A program made the translations under genes and the position numbers. Below, in pieces: positions 8,307 to 16,220 of a stretch of 37,743 bases of DNA. The DNA comes from Clostridium sp. CAG:413 (GTDB lineage: Bacteria; Bacillota; Clostridia; Oscillospirales; Acutalibacteraceae). The notes below the pieces were generated by a model, which saw only the letters and a list, made by a program, of their open reading frames with translations, did no database searches and was not told where the DNA came from. The stretch is from NCBI GenBank assembly GCA_000431775.1, contig FR888233.1, positions 19,827-57,569 of the forward strand. Reading direction: 5' to 3'. Each line of letters opens with the position of its first letter. The first letter of the stretch is position 1.

Positions 8307-8592
8307 AACAACTGATATGGATAAATGCCGTGAAGATATTATGCGGAATTGACCCGTGCTTTCAGAGAGCCGTTGACAGGTGCGAAACGGTAAGCCGGCT
8401 ATTCGGCAGCCTCGTATCGGAGCAGGTCCCCGGAACGCAAAGTAAGGGGGCACGGGTGATCCCGTTACAGGTCAGGGGCTTGATTGAGCCTGACGAGCGG
8501 TCTGTTTTTAACAGGCAATACGGGTGGTACCGTGGTTAATTTCTTAATTAGTCATCCCGCAGAGAGAGGATCTCTGCGGGGTGTTTTGTTTT
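8307..8592 (+). ncRNA. T-box riboswitch 1, probable leucine (CUC) specifier
   Basis: tRNA-sensing leader that reads through only when the cognate tRNA is uncharged. Visible parts: lower Stem I formed by CTGATAT (8311-8317) with GTATCGG (8414-8420), the AGAGAG bulge motif (about 8365), the apical GGTGCGAA inside a CCGTT/AACGG stem, the T-box core CGGGTGGTACCGTGG (8521-8535), and an intrinsic terminator (8556-8592). The triplet CTC at 8411-8413 stands exactly 6 nt before the GAGC element, the same geometry as the AUC triplet in the second leader at 12631. It is followed by G, a purine as required. Leu is my reading; GTA (Val) just downstream is the main alternative but would be followed by T. 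Confidence 0.9.
8556..8592 (+). terminator. T-box 1 regulatory terminator
   Basis: Perfect 10-bp stem, CCCGCAGAGA (8556-8565) with TCTCTGCGGG (8571-8580), 5-nt loop, followed by a T-rich run GTGTTTTGTTTT. It competes with the antiterminator that contains the T-box core. Confidence 0.9.
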
Positions 8593-8640
8593 AGCCGAAA
8601 AGGCGAAATCCTAAGCATATCAAAGGAAGGCGAATGCGAA

Positions 8641-10023
8641 ATGAAAAATGTATATGTCAGTGATATTACCCTCGCCGCCGCGGCAAAGGGCGGCAGGAAG
8701 GCTATGAGCTTCCGTGAGAAGCTCGCTCTCGCTCAAAACCTGCGCTCGGCGGGCGTTGACTCGGTGGAGCTGCCCGCCTGCTCCGGCAGCAAGGAGGACG
8801 AGGTGGTGCTCCGCACTATAGCGACCTCGCTCGGCGGCTGCAAAGTGAGCATACCCGTCGGCGACGGCGACGAGAGCTTTGCCGCCGCATGGAGCTGCAT
8901 TCGATCCGCTGCAAAGCCCTGCCTGAGGGTGCAGCTGCCCGTATCCACGGTACAGATGGAGTATTCCTACCACATGAAAGCGCCTAAAATGCTTGAAAAA
9001 ATTGCATATTTATGCAAGAAAGCCGCCGAAATTTGCCCCGAGGTGGAATTTGTCGCCCTTGACGCCACCAGAGCCGAGCCGGGCTTCGTCAGCGAATGCT
9101 GCCGCACAGCCCGTGAGAGCGGAGCGACCGCAGTGACCGTGTGCGACGACGCCGGCTGCTGCTTCCCTGACGAATTTGCCGCCCTTATCGAAGAGGTAAA
9201 GGGTTGCTGCGGGGCTAAGGTGTTCGCTCAGCCCTCGGACGCATTGGGCATGGCCGCCGCCTGCGCCGTTGAGGCGATAAAAGCGGGGGCTGACGGCGTA
9301 AAGACCGCCGTTAGCAATAAATCCTATCTCTGCGCCGAGGTTTTCGCCGATATCTGCCGCGCAAAGGGCGACTCGCTCGGCTTCGCCTGCAAGCTCGACG
9401 TGACGGGCATTCATCGCCTGCTTTCGGAGGCGCTGCCCGAGGAGGCGGCGGAGCAGGCAGCCGCTGAGGAGGTCAAGGCGAATTCCGCTTTTCTCGGCGC
9501 TCAGAGCACCCTGACCGAGGTCATCGCGGCCGTCAGGGAGCTTGGATATGAGCTCTCCGCCGAGGATAACGGCAAGGTCTATGAGGAATTCCGCAGAGTC
9601 GCGGCGAAAAAAGGCTCGATAGGCTCAAGGGAGCTTGAGGCGATAGTCGCGGGGGCGGCGATGCAGGTGCCCTCGACCTATCATGTGATAAGCTATGTTG
9701 TAAACAGCGGCAACGTGATGACCGCAACGGCGAACCTGACCCTTGAGAGGAACGGCGAGAAGCTCAGCGGAGTCAGCACGGGCGACGGCCCGATAGACGC
9801 GGCGTTCCACGCGATAGAGCAGATAATCGGCCACCACTATGAGCTGGATGATTTCAGAATTCAGGCCATTACCAAGGGCAGAGAGGCGCTCGGCTCCTCG
9901 CTCATCCGCCTGCGCGACGGCGGCAGGCTCTATTCGGGCAACGGCGTATCGACCGATATCGTCGGCGCCTGCATCAGGGCATATATCAACGCTTTGAATA
10001 AGATAGTTTACGAGGAAAAATGA
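8641..10023 (+). CDS. 2-isopropylmalate synthase-like protein with degenerate catalytic domain and intact LeuA regulatory domain
   Basis: 460 residues. Residues 1 to about 270 align by eye with the HMGL/DRE-TIM metallolyase barrel of 2-isopropylmalate synthase, and 340-458 with the LeuA allosteric domain ('GDGPIDAAFHAIEQI' 391-405, 'SGNGVSTDIVGA' 442-453). The catalytic signature is gone: where LeuA has DTTLRDGEQ this protein has 'SDITLAAAAKGG' (residues 7-18), so the catalytic Arg and metal-ligand Asp are missing; where LeuA has the HxHxDxG metal motif it has 'FAQPSDALG' (195-203); and the GERxGN loop reads 'VSNKSYLCA'. Probably not an enzyme of the normal reaction. The intact leucine-binding-type domain and the Leu-type T-box upstream suggest a leucine sensor or scaffold. 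Co-transcribed with the TIM/acyl-CoA synthetase gene, 1 nt downstream. Confidence 0.85.
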   Translation: MKNVYVSDITLAAAAKGGRKAMSFREKLALAQNLRSAGVDSVELPACSGSKEDEVVLRTIATSLGGCKVSIPVGDGDESFAAAWSCIRSAAKPCLRVQLPVSTVQMEYSYHMKAPKMLEKIAYLCKKAAEICPEVEFVALDATRAEPGFVSECCRTARESGATAVTVCDDAGCCFPDEFAALIEEVKGCCGAKVFAQPSDALGMAAACAVEAIKAGADGVKTAVSNKSYLCAEVFADICRAKGDSLGFACKLDVTGIHRLLSEALPEEAAEQAAAEEVKANSAFLGAQSTLTEVIAAVRELGYELSAEDNGKVYEEFRRVAAKKGSIGSRELEAIVAGAAMQVPSTYHVISYVVNSGNVMTATANLTLERNGEKLSGVSTGDGPIDAAFHAIEQIIGHHYELDDFRIQAITKGREALGSSLIRLRDGGRLYSGNGVSTDIVGACIRAYINALNKIVYEEK

Positions 10024-10024
10024 T

Positions 10025-12478
10025 ATGAAATTAGCATTTTCTACCGAAAATATAAGCTGCCCGTCATTCCTTGAGCTGTGCGACACGGCGGCGGAATACG
10101 GCTTTTCGGGCATTGAGATATTCGACGCAGGGGCGGAGATAGCCGCCCACCGCGACAGCCTGCTCGACCCCGCGTCGACCGCCGATTCGCGGCGCAAGCT
10201 GGTCAACCGCCACCTTGAGGCGGCGGCGCTGACCTACCCCGACCCGATATGCTCCGCCACCGCGCCCGAGCCGATAGCCGACTGCGTGGAGTTGGCGGCG
10301 AATGCGGGGATACAGAATGTGATAATCCGCTTCGGCGCGGAGCTGCCCGACGGGCTTGAGAGCATACTGACCCCAGCCGTTAAGAGAGCGGAGGAATACG
10401 GCGTCGCGATATTGCTCGAGACCTGCGGAGCGCTTGCACACACGGAGAGGGCGCTTGAGGTCATCAATCGCTTTGCGACGGCGGCGCTCGGCACGGCGTG
10501 GAATATCCGTGAGACGTTCTTTGGCGGCGGCGAGACTGCCGACGAGACGATACGAACCCTCGGCGCATATATCAATTATGTCCGCATAGGCGACCGCAGG
10601 GGCGGCACGGACGTCATAATCGGCGACGGCGAGCTGCCCGTCAGAGACTTTATGAATGCGCTGCGTTCGCTGAACTACGACGGCTTCATCTGCACCGACC
10701 GCAACAGCGAGATAACCGAGCCTGATGTGGTGCTGACCCATTTCGTCAACTATATGAACGGCGCAGAGGAGCGCAAGCCGACGGAGAATATCTATTATAA
10801 CCGCTCCCGCACGGGCACATTCCCGTGGAAGAAATTCGACACGGTGGATCTGACCTTTTCGCAGGTGCTCGACGAGATGGCGGAGAGATACCCCGACCAA
10901 TACGCCTTCAAATACACGACCCTCGACTATACGAGAACATATTCGGAATTCCGCGACGATGTGGACAGAGTTGCGGCGGCGCTCATTTCGCTGGGCGTGA
11001 AGCCCGGCTACCATGTGGCGGTCTGGGCGACGAATATACCTCAGTGGTTCCTGACGTTTTGGGCGACGGTCAAGATAGGCGCCGTACTCGTGACGGTCAA
11101 CACCGCCTACAAGGTGCATGAGGCGGAGTATCTGCTGCGGCAGTCCGATACGCATACGCTGGTGATGATAAGGGACTGCAAGGATTCAAACTATGAGGAG
11201 ATAATCTCGGAGCTTTGCCCCGAGCTTGCCTCGCTGAAGCCGGGTAAGTCGCTCTATTCAAAGAATCTGCCGTTCCTGCGCAATGTCGTGACCGTCGGAT
11301 TTCACATGGACGGCTGCCTCGAGTGGGACGAAATGCTCGAGAGGGCGGATTCCGTGCCCGTTGAGGAGGTGCGCCGCAGAGCCGCGGGCGTGAAGCCCGA
11401 CGACGTGTGCAATATGCAATATACCTCTGGCACCACGGGCTTCCCCAAGGGGGTCATGCTGACCCACCGCAACATTATTAATAACGGCAAGCTGATAGGC
11501 GACAGGATGGATATATCCTCCGCCGACAGGATGATGATACAGGTGCCGATGTTCCACTGCTTCGGCATGGTGCTCTCGATGACCAATCTGATGACCCACG
11601 CAGGCACTATCTGCCCGCTGCCGTATTTCTCGCCGAAATCCTCGCTCGCGTGCATCAACGCCGAGCGCATAACCTGCTTCAACGGCGTGCCGACGATGTT
11701 CATAGCGATGTTTAACCACGAGGATTTTGCCTCGACCGACTTCTCCTATATGAGGACCGGCATTATGGCAGGTGCGAACTGCCCGCCGGAGCTTATGCGC
11801 CGAGCCGCCGCAGAGATGAATATGACCGAGATACTCAGCGTTTACGGTCAGACGGAGTCCTCGCCCGGCTGCACGATGGGCGAGGTCAACGAATCGCTCG
11901 ACCTGAGGGTCGAGACGGTCGGCAGCGCATTCCCGAATGTTGAATGCAAGATAATCGACCCCGAGACAGGCGAGGATCTGCCCGACGGCGAGAACGGCGA
12001 ATTCGTCGCAAGGGGCTTCAACATAATGAAGGGCTACTATAAGATGCCGAAGGCGACCGAGCAGACGATTGACGCCGACGGATGGCTCCACACAGGCGAT
12101 ATCTGTTGCCGCACGCCGCAGGGCTACTATAAGGTCACGGGCAGGCTAAAGGATATGATAATCAGGGGCGGCGAAAACCTCTATCCACGCGAGATAGAGG
12201 AATTCTACCTCACTCACCCCAAGGTCAGGGATGTGCAGGTCGTCGGCGTGCCCGACAGCCGCTACGGCGAGGAGGCCTGCGCCTGGATAATCCTCAAGAG
12301 CGGCGAAAGATCGGACGAAAACGAGATGCGGGAATACGGCAATTCCCACATGGCGAAGCACAAGGTGCCGAGATATTTTATTTTCACTGAGAGCTTTCCA
12401 ATGAACGCCGCAGGCAAGATATTAAAATATAAAATGAGAGACGATTCGATAGCACGGCTGGGAATAAATAAAAGCTGA
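10025..12478 (+). CDS. Fusion: xylose isomerase-like TIM barrel + acyl-CoA synthetase
   Basis: 817 residues. Residues 1 to about 255 form a sugar phosphate isomerase/epimerase-type TIM barrel ('AAEYGFSGIEIFD' near residue 25). Residues about 275-815 are an AMP-forming acyl-CoA synthetase with all core motifs: 'YTSGTTGFPKGVMLTH' (from about 466), 'YGQTESSPG', 'GWLHTGD', 'GRLKDMIIRGGENLYP' and the catalytic Lys in 'AAGKILKYK' (about 795-803). The synthetase half looks active. The barrel's usual metal ligands look replaced: the Glu in 'LLETCG' is kept, but the expected Asp/His, HxKD and final Glu positions read 'WNIRE', 'VRIGDR' and 'ICTDR'. Substrate unknown; its position under a Leu-type T-box points to isovalerate. 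Last gene of T-box unit 1; no clear terminator before the next promoter. Confidence 0.88.
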   Translation: MKLAFSTENISCPSFLELCDTAAEYGFSGIEIFDAGAEIAAHRDSLLDPASTADSRRKLVNRHLEAAALTYPDPICSATAPEPIADCVELAANAGIQNVIIRFGAELPDGLESILTPAVKRAEEYGVAILLETCGALAHTERALEVINRFATAALGTAWNIRETFFGGGETADETIRTLGAYINYVRIGDRRGGTDVIIGDGELPVRDFMNALRSLNYDGFICTDRNSEITEPDVVLTHFVNYMNGAEERKPTENIYYNRSRTGTFPWKKFDTVDLTFSQVLDEMAERYPDQYAFKYTTLDYTRTYSEFRDDVDRVAAALISLGVKPGYHVAVWATNIPQWFLTFWATVKIGAVLVTVNTAYKVHEAEYLLRQSDTHTLVMIRDCKDSNYEEIISELCPELASLKPGKSLYSKNLPFLRNVVTVGFHMDGCLEWDEMLERADSVPVEEVRRRAAGVKPDDVCNMQYTSGTTGFPKGVMLTHRNIINNGKLIGDRMDISSADRMMIQVPMFHCFGMVLSMTNLMTHAGTICPLPYFSPKSSLACINAERITCFNGVPTMFIAMFNHEDFASTDFSYMRTGIMAGANCPPELMRRAAAEMNMTEILSVYGQTESSPGCTMGEVNESLDLRVETVGSAFPNVECKIIDPETGEDLPDGENGEFVARGFNIMKGYYKMPKATEQTIDADGWLHTGDICCRTPQGYYKVTGRLKDMIIRGGENLYPREIEEFYLTHPKVRDVQVVGVPDSRYGEEACAWIILKSGERSDENEMREYGNSHMAKHKVPRYFIFTESFPMNAAGKILKYKMRDDSIARLGINKS

Positions 12479-12497
12479 AAAAATTTTCGAAAACCTC

Positions 12498-12526
12498 TTG
12501 ACAGACGGTCAAAGGTGTGCTAAAAT
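12498..12526 (+). promoter_or_regulatory. Promoter of the second T-box operon
   Basis: TTGACA, exactly 17 nt, TAAAAT, beginning about 20 nt after the stop codon of the preceding gene. Same elements and spacing as the promoter at 8272. Confidence 0.85.
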
Positions 12527-12532
12527 GCAGAA

Positions 12533-12814
12533 AAACTTGAATATAAAAGCTGTGACGAAGACGGATACGGTTGTCTGTTTCCAAGAGAGTCGGGGGCGGT
12601 GCGATCCCGATAAACTAATTCCGATATCCCATCACTTCCGAGCCGAGGGTCCGAAAGCCGAGCGCAAGTAGGCGCCTTCCGTGATTGCTGCGTTAACGCA
12701 TAAGGCTTGTTGGAGCCTGAGGGGCATGACCTTCATGCAATTTGAGTGGTACCGCGGGTACGATGATTAAAATCGACTCGTCTCAAAGAAATTCTTTGAG
12801 ACGAGTCTTTCTGC
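12533..12814 (+). ncRNA. T-box riboswitch 2, probable isoleucine (AUC) specifier
   Basis: Second tRNA-sensing leader. Visible parts: GTGACGAAGA on the 5' side of Stem I, a helix GGATACGG/CCGATATCC with one bulged A closing the specifier loop, AGAGAG (about 12585), an apical GGTGCGA within a TCGGG/CCCGA stem, the T-box core TGAGTGGTACCGCGG (12743-12757) and a strong terminator. The triplet ATC at 12631-12633 follows that helix, is followed by A, and is 6 nt from GAGC (12640-12643), matching T-box 1. Isoleucine is therefore the likely cognate amino acid. It controls the operon from the XRE-cupin-synthetase gene through the oxidoreductase subunits. Confidence 0.9.
12775..12814 (+). terminator. 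T-box 2 regulatory terminator
   Basis: 16-bp near-perfect inverted repeat, GACTCGTCTCAAAGAA (12775-12790) with TTCTTTGAGACGAGTC (12792-12807), followed by TTTCTGCTTTT. It ends about 25 nt before the ribosome site of the next gene. Confidence 0.9.
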
Positions 12815-12849
12815 TTTTAAACAGAATTTTACACACCAAGGAGGTTTTT

Positions 12850-15120
12850 ATGATGAATACGACAAACACGATGATGCAGCTCTCCGAGATAGCCGAGAGA
12901 ATTCGGGAGCTCAGGGAGATCATGGGCTGGTCGGCCGCCGAGATGGCGGACAAGACCGAGGTAACGCCCGAGGCATACGCTCTTTATGAGAGCGGCAGCG
13001 CCGATATCCCGTTCACATTCATTCATAAATGCGCGCTTGCCTTCAACGTCGAGCTGACCGAGCTGCTCGAGGGTCGCTCCGCTCATCTGTCGAGCTACAC
13101 CGTGACGAGGAAGGGCAAGGGTCAGGAGACGGCGAAAGAGGACGGCATAGAGATAATGAACCTCGCGCCGAAATTCCGCGACAAGATAGCGCAGCCCTAC
13201 TGGGTGCATTACGAATACTCACCCGAGCAGCAGAACGCCCCCATCCACCTGACCAAGCACAGCGGCCAGGAATTCGACCTGATACTCAAGGGCAAGCTGA
13301 AGGTGCAGGTCGGCGAGCACACCGAGATCCTCGGCGAGGGCGACAGCATCTATTACAACAGCTCCACCCCTCACGGAATGATAGCCGTTGACGGCGAGGA
13401 CTGCTACTTCTGCGCCGTCGTTCTCCCCGGCGACGATGTGAAGGAGGAGACGGTACGCAGCACGATAGTCTCCGCCCAAAGCTCGGAGAAGCTGCTGTGC
13501 GAGAAATTCGTCAAGACGCATGAGGATGAGCACGGCAGGCTCAAGAGCATAGAATTCAAGAACACAGACACCTTCAACTTCGGCTTCGATATAGTTGATG
13601 AGATAGCGAATAAATACCCCGACAAGCTCGCAATGCTCCACCTCGACTCAGAGAGGAACGAGCGCCGCTTCACATTCAAGGATATCAAAAAGGCCTCCAA
13701 CCAATGCGCCAATTACTTCACCTCGCTCGGCGTCAAGAAGGGCGACAGGGTCATGCTTGTGCTCAAGCGCCACTATCAATTCTGGTTTGCGATAGTCGCC
13801 CTGCACAAGATAGGCGCGATAGCGATCCCGGCAACGAATCAGCTCAAGGAGCACGACTTTGAATACCGCTTCAACGCCGCCGGGGTCAGCACGATAGTCT
13901 GCACCGGCGACGGCGACACCGCCGACATTGCCGAGAGAGCCGCTCAGAAATGCCCGACGGTCAAGAATAAACTCATCGTCGGCAGGCAGAAGGAGGGCTG
14001 GCACGACTTCAACGCCGAATACAAGCTCTTCTCAAGCAAATATGAGCGCACGCCCGACACCTCCTGCGGCGACGACACCGCGATAATGTTCTTCACCTCG
14101 GGCACGACGGGTAACCCCAAGATGGCGGCGCACAAGCACACCTACGCCCTCGGCCACTTTGTGACGGCGAAATACTGGCACTGCTGCGAGAGGGACGGAC
14201 TTCACCTGACGATCTCAGACACGGGCTGGGGCAAATCGCTCTGGGGCAAGCTCTACGGTCAATGGCTCTGCGAGGGAGCGGTATTTGTCTATGACTTCGA
14301 CCGCTTTGACGCCTCGGATATCCTGCCGATGTTTGCAAAATACAATATCACCACCTTCTGCGCTCCGCCGACGATGCTCAGAATGCTGATAAAGGAGGAT
14401 CTCTCAAAATACGACCTCTCCTCAATCCACCATATGACGACGGCGGGCGAGGCGCTGAACCCCGAGGTGTTCCGTCAATTCAAGGCCGCCACGGGTCTTG
14501 AGATAAGCGAGGGCTTCGGTCAGACCGAGACAACATTGACTATCGCAAATCTCAGAGGCACGCCGCTCAAGCTCGGCTCAATGGGCAAGGCTTCGCCGCA
14601 GTACGACGTTGACCTTGTCGATCAGGACGGCAACACCGTCGCCCCGGGCGAAACAGGCGAGATAGTTATCCGCACCTCGAGAGCCGTTCCCTGCGGGCTC
14701 TATAAAGAATACTACCTCGACAGCGAAAAGACCGAGGAGGCGTGGCACGACGGGCTTTATCACACCGGCGACACCGCATGGCGCGACGAGGACGGCTACT
14801 TCTGGTATGTCGGGCGCAAGGACGACGTTATCAAGTCCTCCGGCTACCGCATCGGGCCGTTTGAGATCGAGAGCGTCATCATGGAGCTGCCCTATGTTGT
14901 GGAGTGCGGCGTTTCCGCCGCCCCGGACGAGGTCAGAGGTCAGGTAGTCAAGGCGAGCATAGTGCTCACCAAGGGCACCGAGCCGACTGAGGAGCTTAAA
15001 AAAGAAATTCAGAATTACGTCAAATCCCATACAGCGCCTTACAAATATCCCCGCGTAGTCGTCTTTAAGGACGAATTGCCCAAGACGACGAGCGGCAAGA
15101 TCCAAAGATATAAATTATAA
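12850..15120 (+). CDS. Fusion: XRE helix-turn-helix + cupin + medium-chain-type acyl-CoA synthetase
   Basis: 756 residues. Residues about 8-62 are an XRE/Cro-type HTH ('RIRELREIMGWSAAEMADKT'), about 100-200 a cupin barrel ('HLTKHSGQEFDLILKGKL', 'GEGDSIYYNSSTPHG'), and about 215-756 an AMP-forming synthetase resembling the MACS/ACSM group ('MFFTSGTTGNPKMAAH' from about 413, 'SEGFGQTET', 'YHTGDTAWRD', 'GRKDDVIKSSGYRI', terminal 'TTSGKIQRYKL' with the catalytic Lys). XRE-cupin pairs are normally separate repressors; fusion to an enzyme is unusual. As I recall, a characterised archaeal MACS prefers 2-methylbutyrate, which would fit the Ile-type T-box. ATG 12850 follows AAGGAGG by 5-6 nt (a second ATG is at 12853). 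Upstream in-frame codons lie in the terminator and were excluded. Confidence 0.9.
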   Translation: MMNTTNTMMQLSEIAERIRELREIMGWSAAEMADKTEVTPEAYALYESGSADIPFTFIHKCALAFNVELTELLEGRSAHLSSYTVTRKGKGQETAKEDGIEIMNLAPKFRDKIAQPYWVHYEYSPEQQNAPIHLTKHSGQEFDLILKGKLKVQVGEHTEILGEGDSIYYNSSTPHGMIAVDGEDCYFCAVVLPGDDVKEETVRSTIVSAQSSEKLLCEKFVKTHEDEHGRLKSIEFKNTDTFNFGFDIVDEIANKYPDKLAMLHLDSERNERRFTFKDIKKASNQCANYFTSLGVKKGDRVMLVLKRHYQFWFAIVALHKIGAIAIPATNQLKEHDFEYRFNAAGVSTIVCTGDGDTADIAERAAQKCPTVKNKLIVGRQKEGWHDFNAEYKLFSSKYERTPDTSCGDDTAIMFFTSGTTGNPKMAAHKHTYALGHFVTAKYWHCCERDGLHLTISDTGWGKSLWGKLYGQWLCEGAVFVYDFDRFDASDILPMFAKYNITTFCAPPTMLRMLIKEDLSKYDLSSIHHMTTAGEALNPEVFRQFKAATGLEISEGFGQTETTLTIANLRGTPLKLGSMGKASPQYDVDLVDQDGNTVAPGETGEIVIRTSRAVPCGLYKEYYLDSEKTEEAWHDGLYHTGDTAWRDEDGYFWYVGRKDDVIKSSGYRIGPFEIESVIMELPYVVECGVSAAPDEVRGQVVKASIVLTKGTEPTEELKKEIQNYVKSHTAPYKYPRVVVFKDELPKTTSGKIQRYKL

Positions 15121-15140
15121 TGCGAAAGGAAGACTGAACT

Positions 15141-16220
15141 ATGAAATACGAAATCAAGGTAACAAAAACGACCGCCCCGAAGCCCCACCCGACAGACGAA
15201 ACCAAGCTCGGCTTCGGTCAGATATTCACCGACCATATGTTTCTGATGGATTTCGACCCCGACAAGGGCTGGCATGACGCGCGCATAGTGCCGTTCGGCC
15301 CGCTGCCCATACACCCGGCCGCCACGGTCTTCCACTACGGCGTTGAGATATTTGAGGGGCTTAAAGCGTACCGCCGCGCCGACGGCGCCGTCGCCCTGTT
15401 CAGACCCGATGAGAACGCAAAGCGCTTCAGAAACAGCGCGGAGCGCCTCTGCCTGCCCGAGCTTGACGAGGAAGCCTTCGTCGATATCGTCAAGACCCTT
15501 GTGGAGCTTGAGAAGGATTGGATTCCCTCGGCGGAAGGCACTTCACTTTATATCAGACCCTTTATGTTCGGCGATGACGCTAACCTCGGCGTTCACGGAG
15601 TCCACCACGCGGTGTTTGCGGTCATCTGCTCGCCCGTCGGCGCATACTATGCCGAGGGCATCAACCCCGTCAAGATAGCGATAGAGAGCAAGGACGTCAG
15701 AGCCGTCAGAGGCGGCACGGGCTACGCAAAGTGCGGCGGCAACTACGCCGCCAGCCTCAGAGCGGGCGAGGAAGCCGAGAAGCAGGGCTACACCCAGGTG
15801 CTTTGGCTTGACGGCGTCGAGCGCAAATATATCGAGGAAGTCGGCTCGATGAACGTCATGTTTAAGATAAACGGCAAGATAGTTACCCCCGCCCTCACAG
15901 GCTCGGTGCTCCCCGGCGTTACGAGGAAATCATGCGTGCAGCTGCTGAAGGATTGGGGCTACGAGGTCGAGGAGAGGCTCATCTCGGTCGACGAGCTCTT
16001 TGAGGCCGCCGCAAACGGCACTCTTGAGGAGGCATGGGGCACGGGCACCGCCGCCGTTGTGTCTCCGATAGGCCATCTCTTCTATCAGGGCAAGGAATAC
16101 ACCGTGTGCAATAATGAGATAGGCAAAGTTACGCATAAGCTCTATGACACCATCACGGGCATCCAGTGCGGCAAGGTCGCCGACCCCTACGGCTGGAGCG
16201 TCAAGGTCTGCAATGGCTGA
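15141..16220 (+). CDS. ilvE: Branched-chain amino acid aminotransferase
   Basis: PLP-dependent class IV aminotransferase of the BCAT (IlvE, longer eukaryote/Firmicute-like) type, 359 residues. Interconverts 2-oxoacids and Leu, Ile or Val with glutamate/2-oxoglutarate. Key features: 'FHYGVEIFEGLKAYR' near residue 60, the PLP Lys in 'GTGYAKCGGNYAAS' (about residue 197), the 'EEVGSMNVMFKI' segment, 'LPGVTRKS' and the late 'GTGTAAVVSPIG'. It lies 20 nt after the acyl-CoA synthetase gene and overlaps the next gene by 8 nt. Placement between an acyl-CoA synthetase and a 2-oxoacid:ferredoxin oxidoreductase supports a pathway between branched-chain acids and amino acids. Confidence 0.95.
   Translation: MKYEIKVTKTTAPKPHPTDETKLGFGQIFTDHMFLMDFDPDKGWHDARIVPFGPLPIHPAATVFHYGVEIFEGLKAYRRADGAVALFRPDENAKRFRNSAERLCLPELDEEAFVDIVKTLVELEKDWIPSAEGTSLYIRPFMFGDDANLGVHGVHHAVFAVICSPVGAYYAEGINPVKIAIESKDVRAVRGGTGYAKCGGNYAASLRAGEEAEKQGYTQVLWLDGVERKYIEEVGSMNVMFKINGKIVTPALTGSVLPGVTRKSCVQLLKDWGYEVEERLISVDELFEAAANGTLEEAWGTGTAAVVSPIGHLFYQGKEYTVCNNEIGKVTHKLYDTITGIQCGKVADPYGWSVKVCNG

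Noticed and set aside
8136..8453. Minus-strand open frame of 105 codons across T-box 1
   Set aside because: The region folds as a T-box with promoter and terminator on the plus strand; the frame has no family features.
10064..12091. Long minus-strand open frames (up to 363 codons) opposite the TIM/synthetase gene
   Set aside because: Antisense to a gene with complete family motifs; products are Arg/His/Val-rich without recognisable domains, typical of shadows in GC-rich genes.
12742..12849. N-terminal extension of the XRE-cupin-synthetase frame upstream to 12742
   Set aside because: It would translate the T-box core and terminator; AAGGAGG directly before ATG 12850 decides the start.
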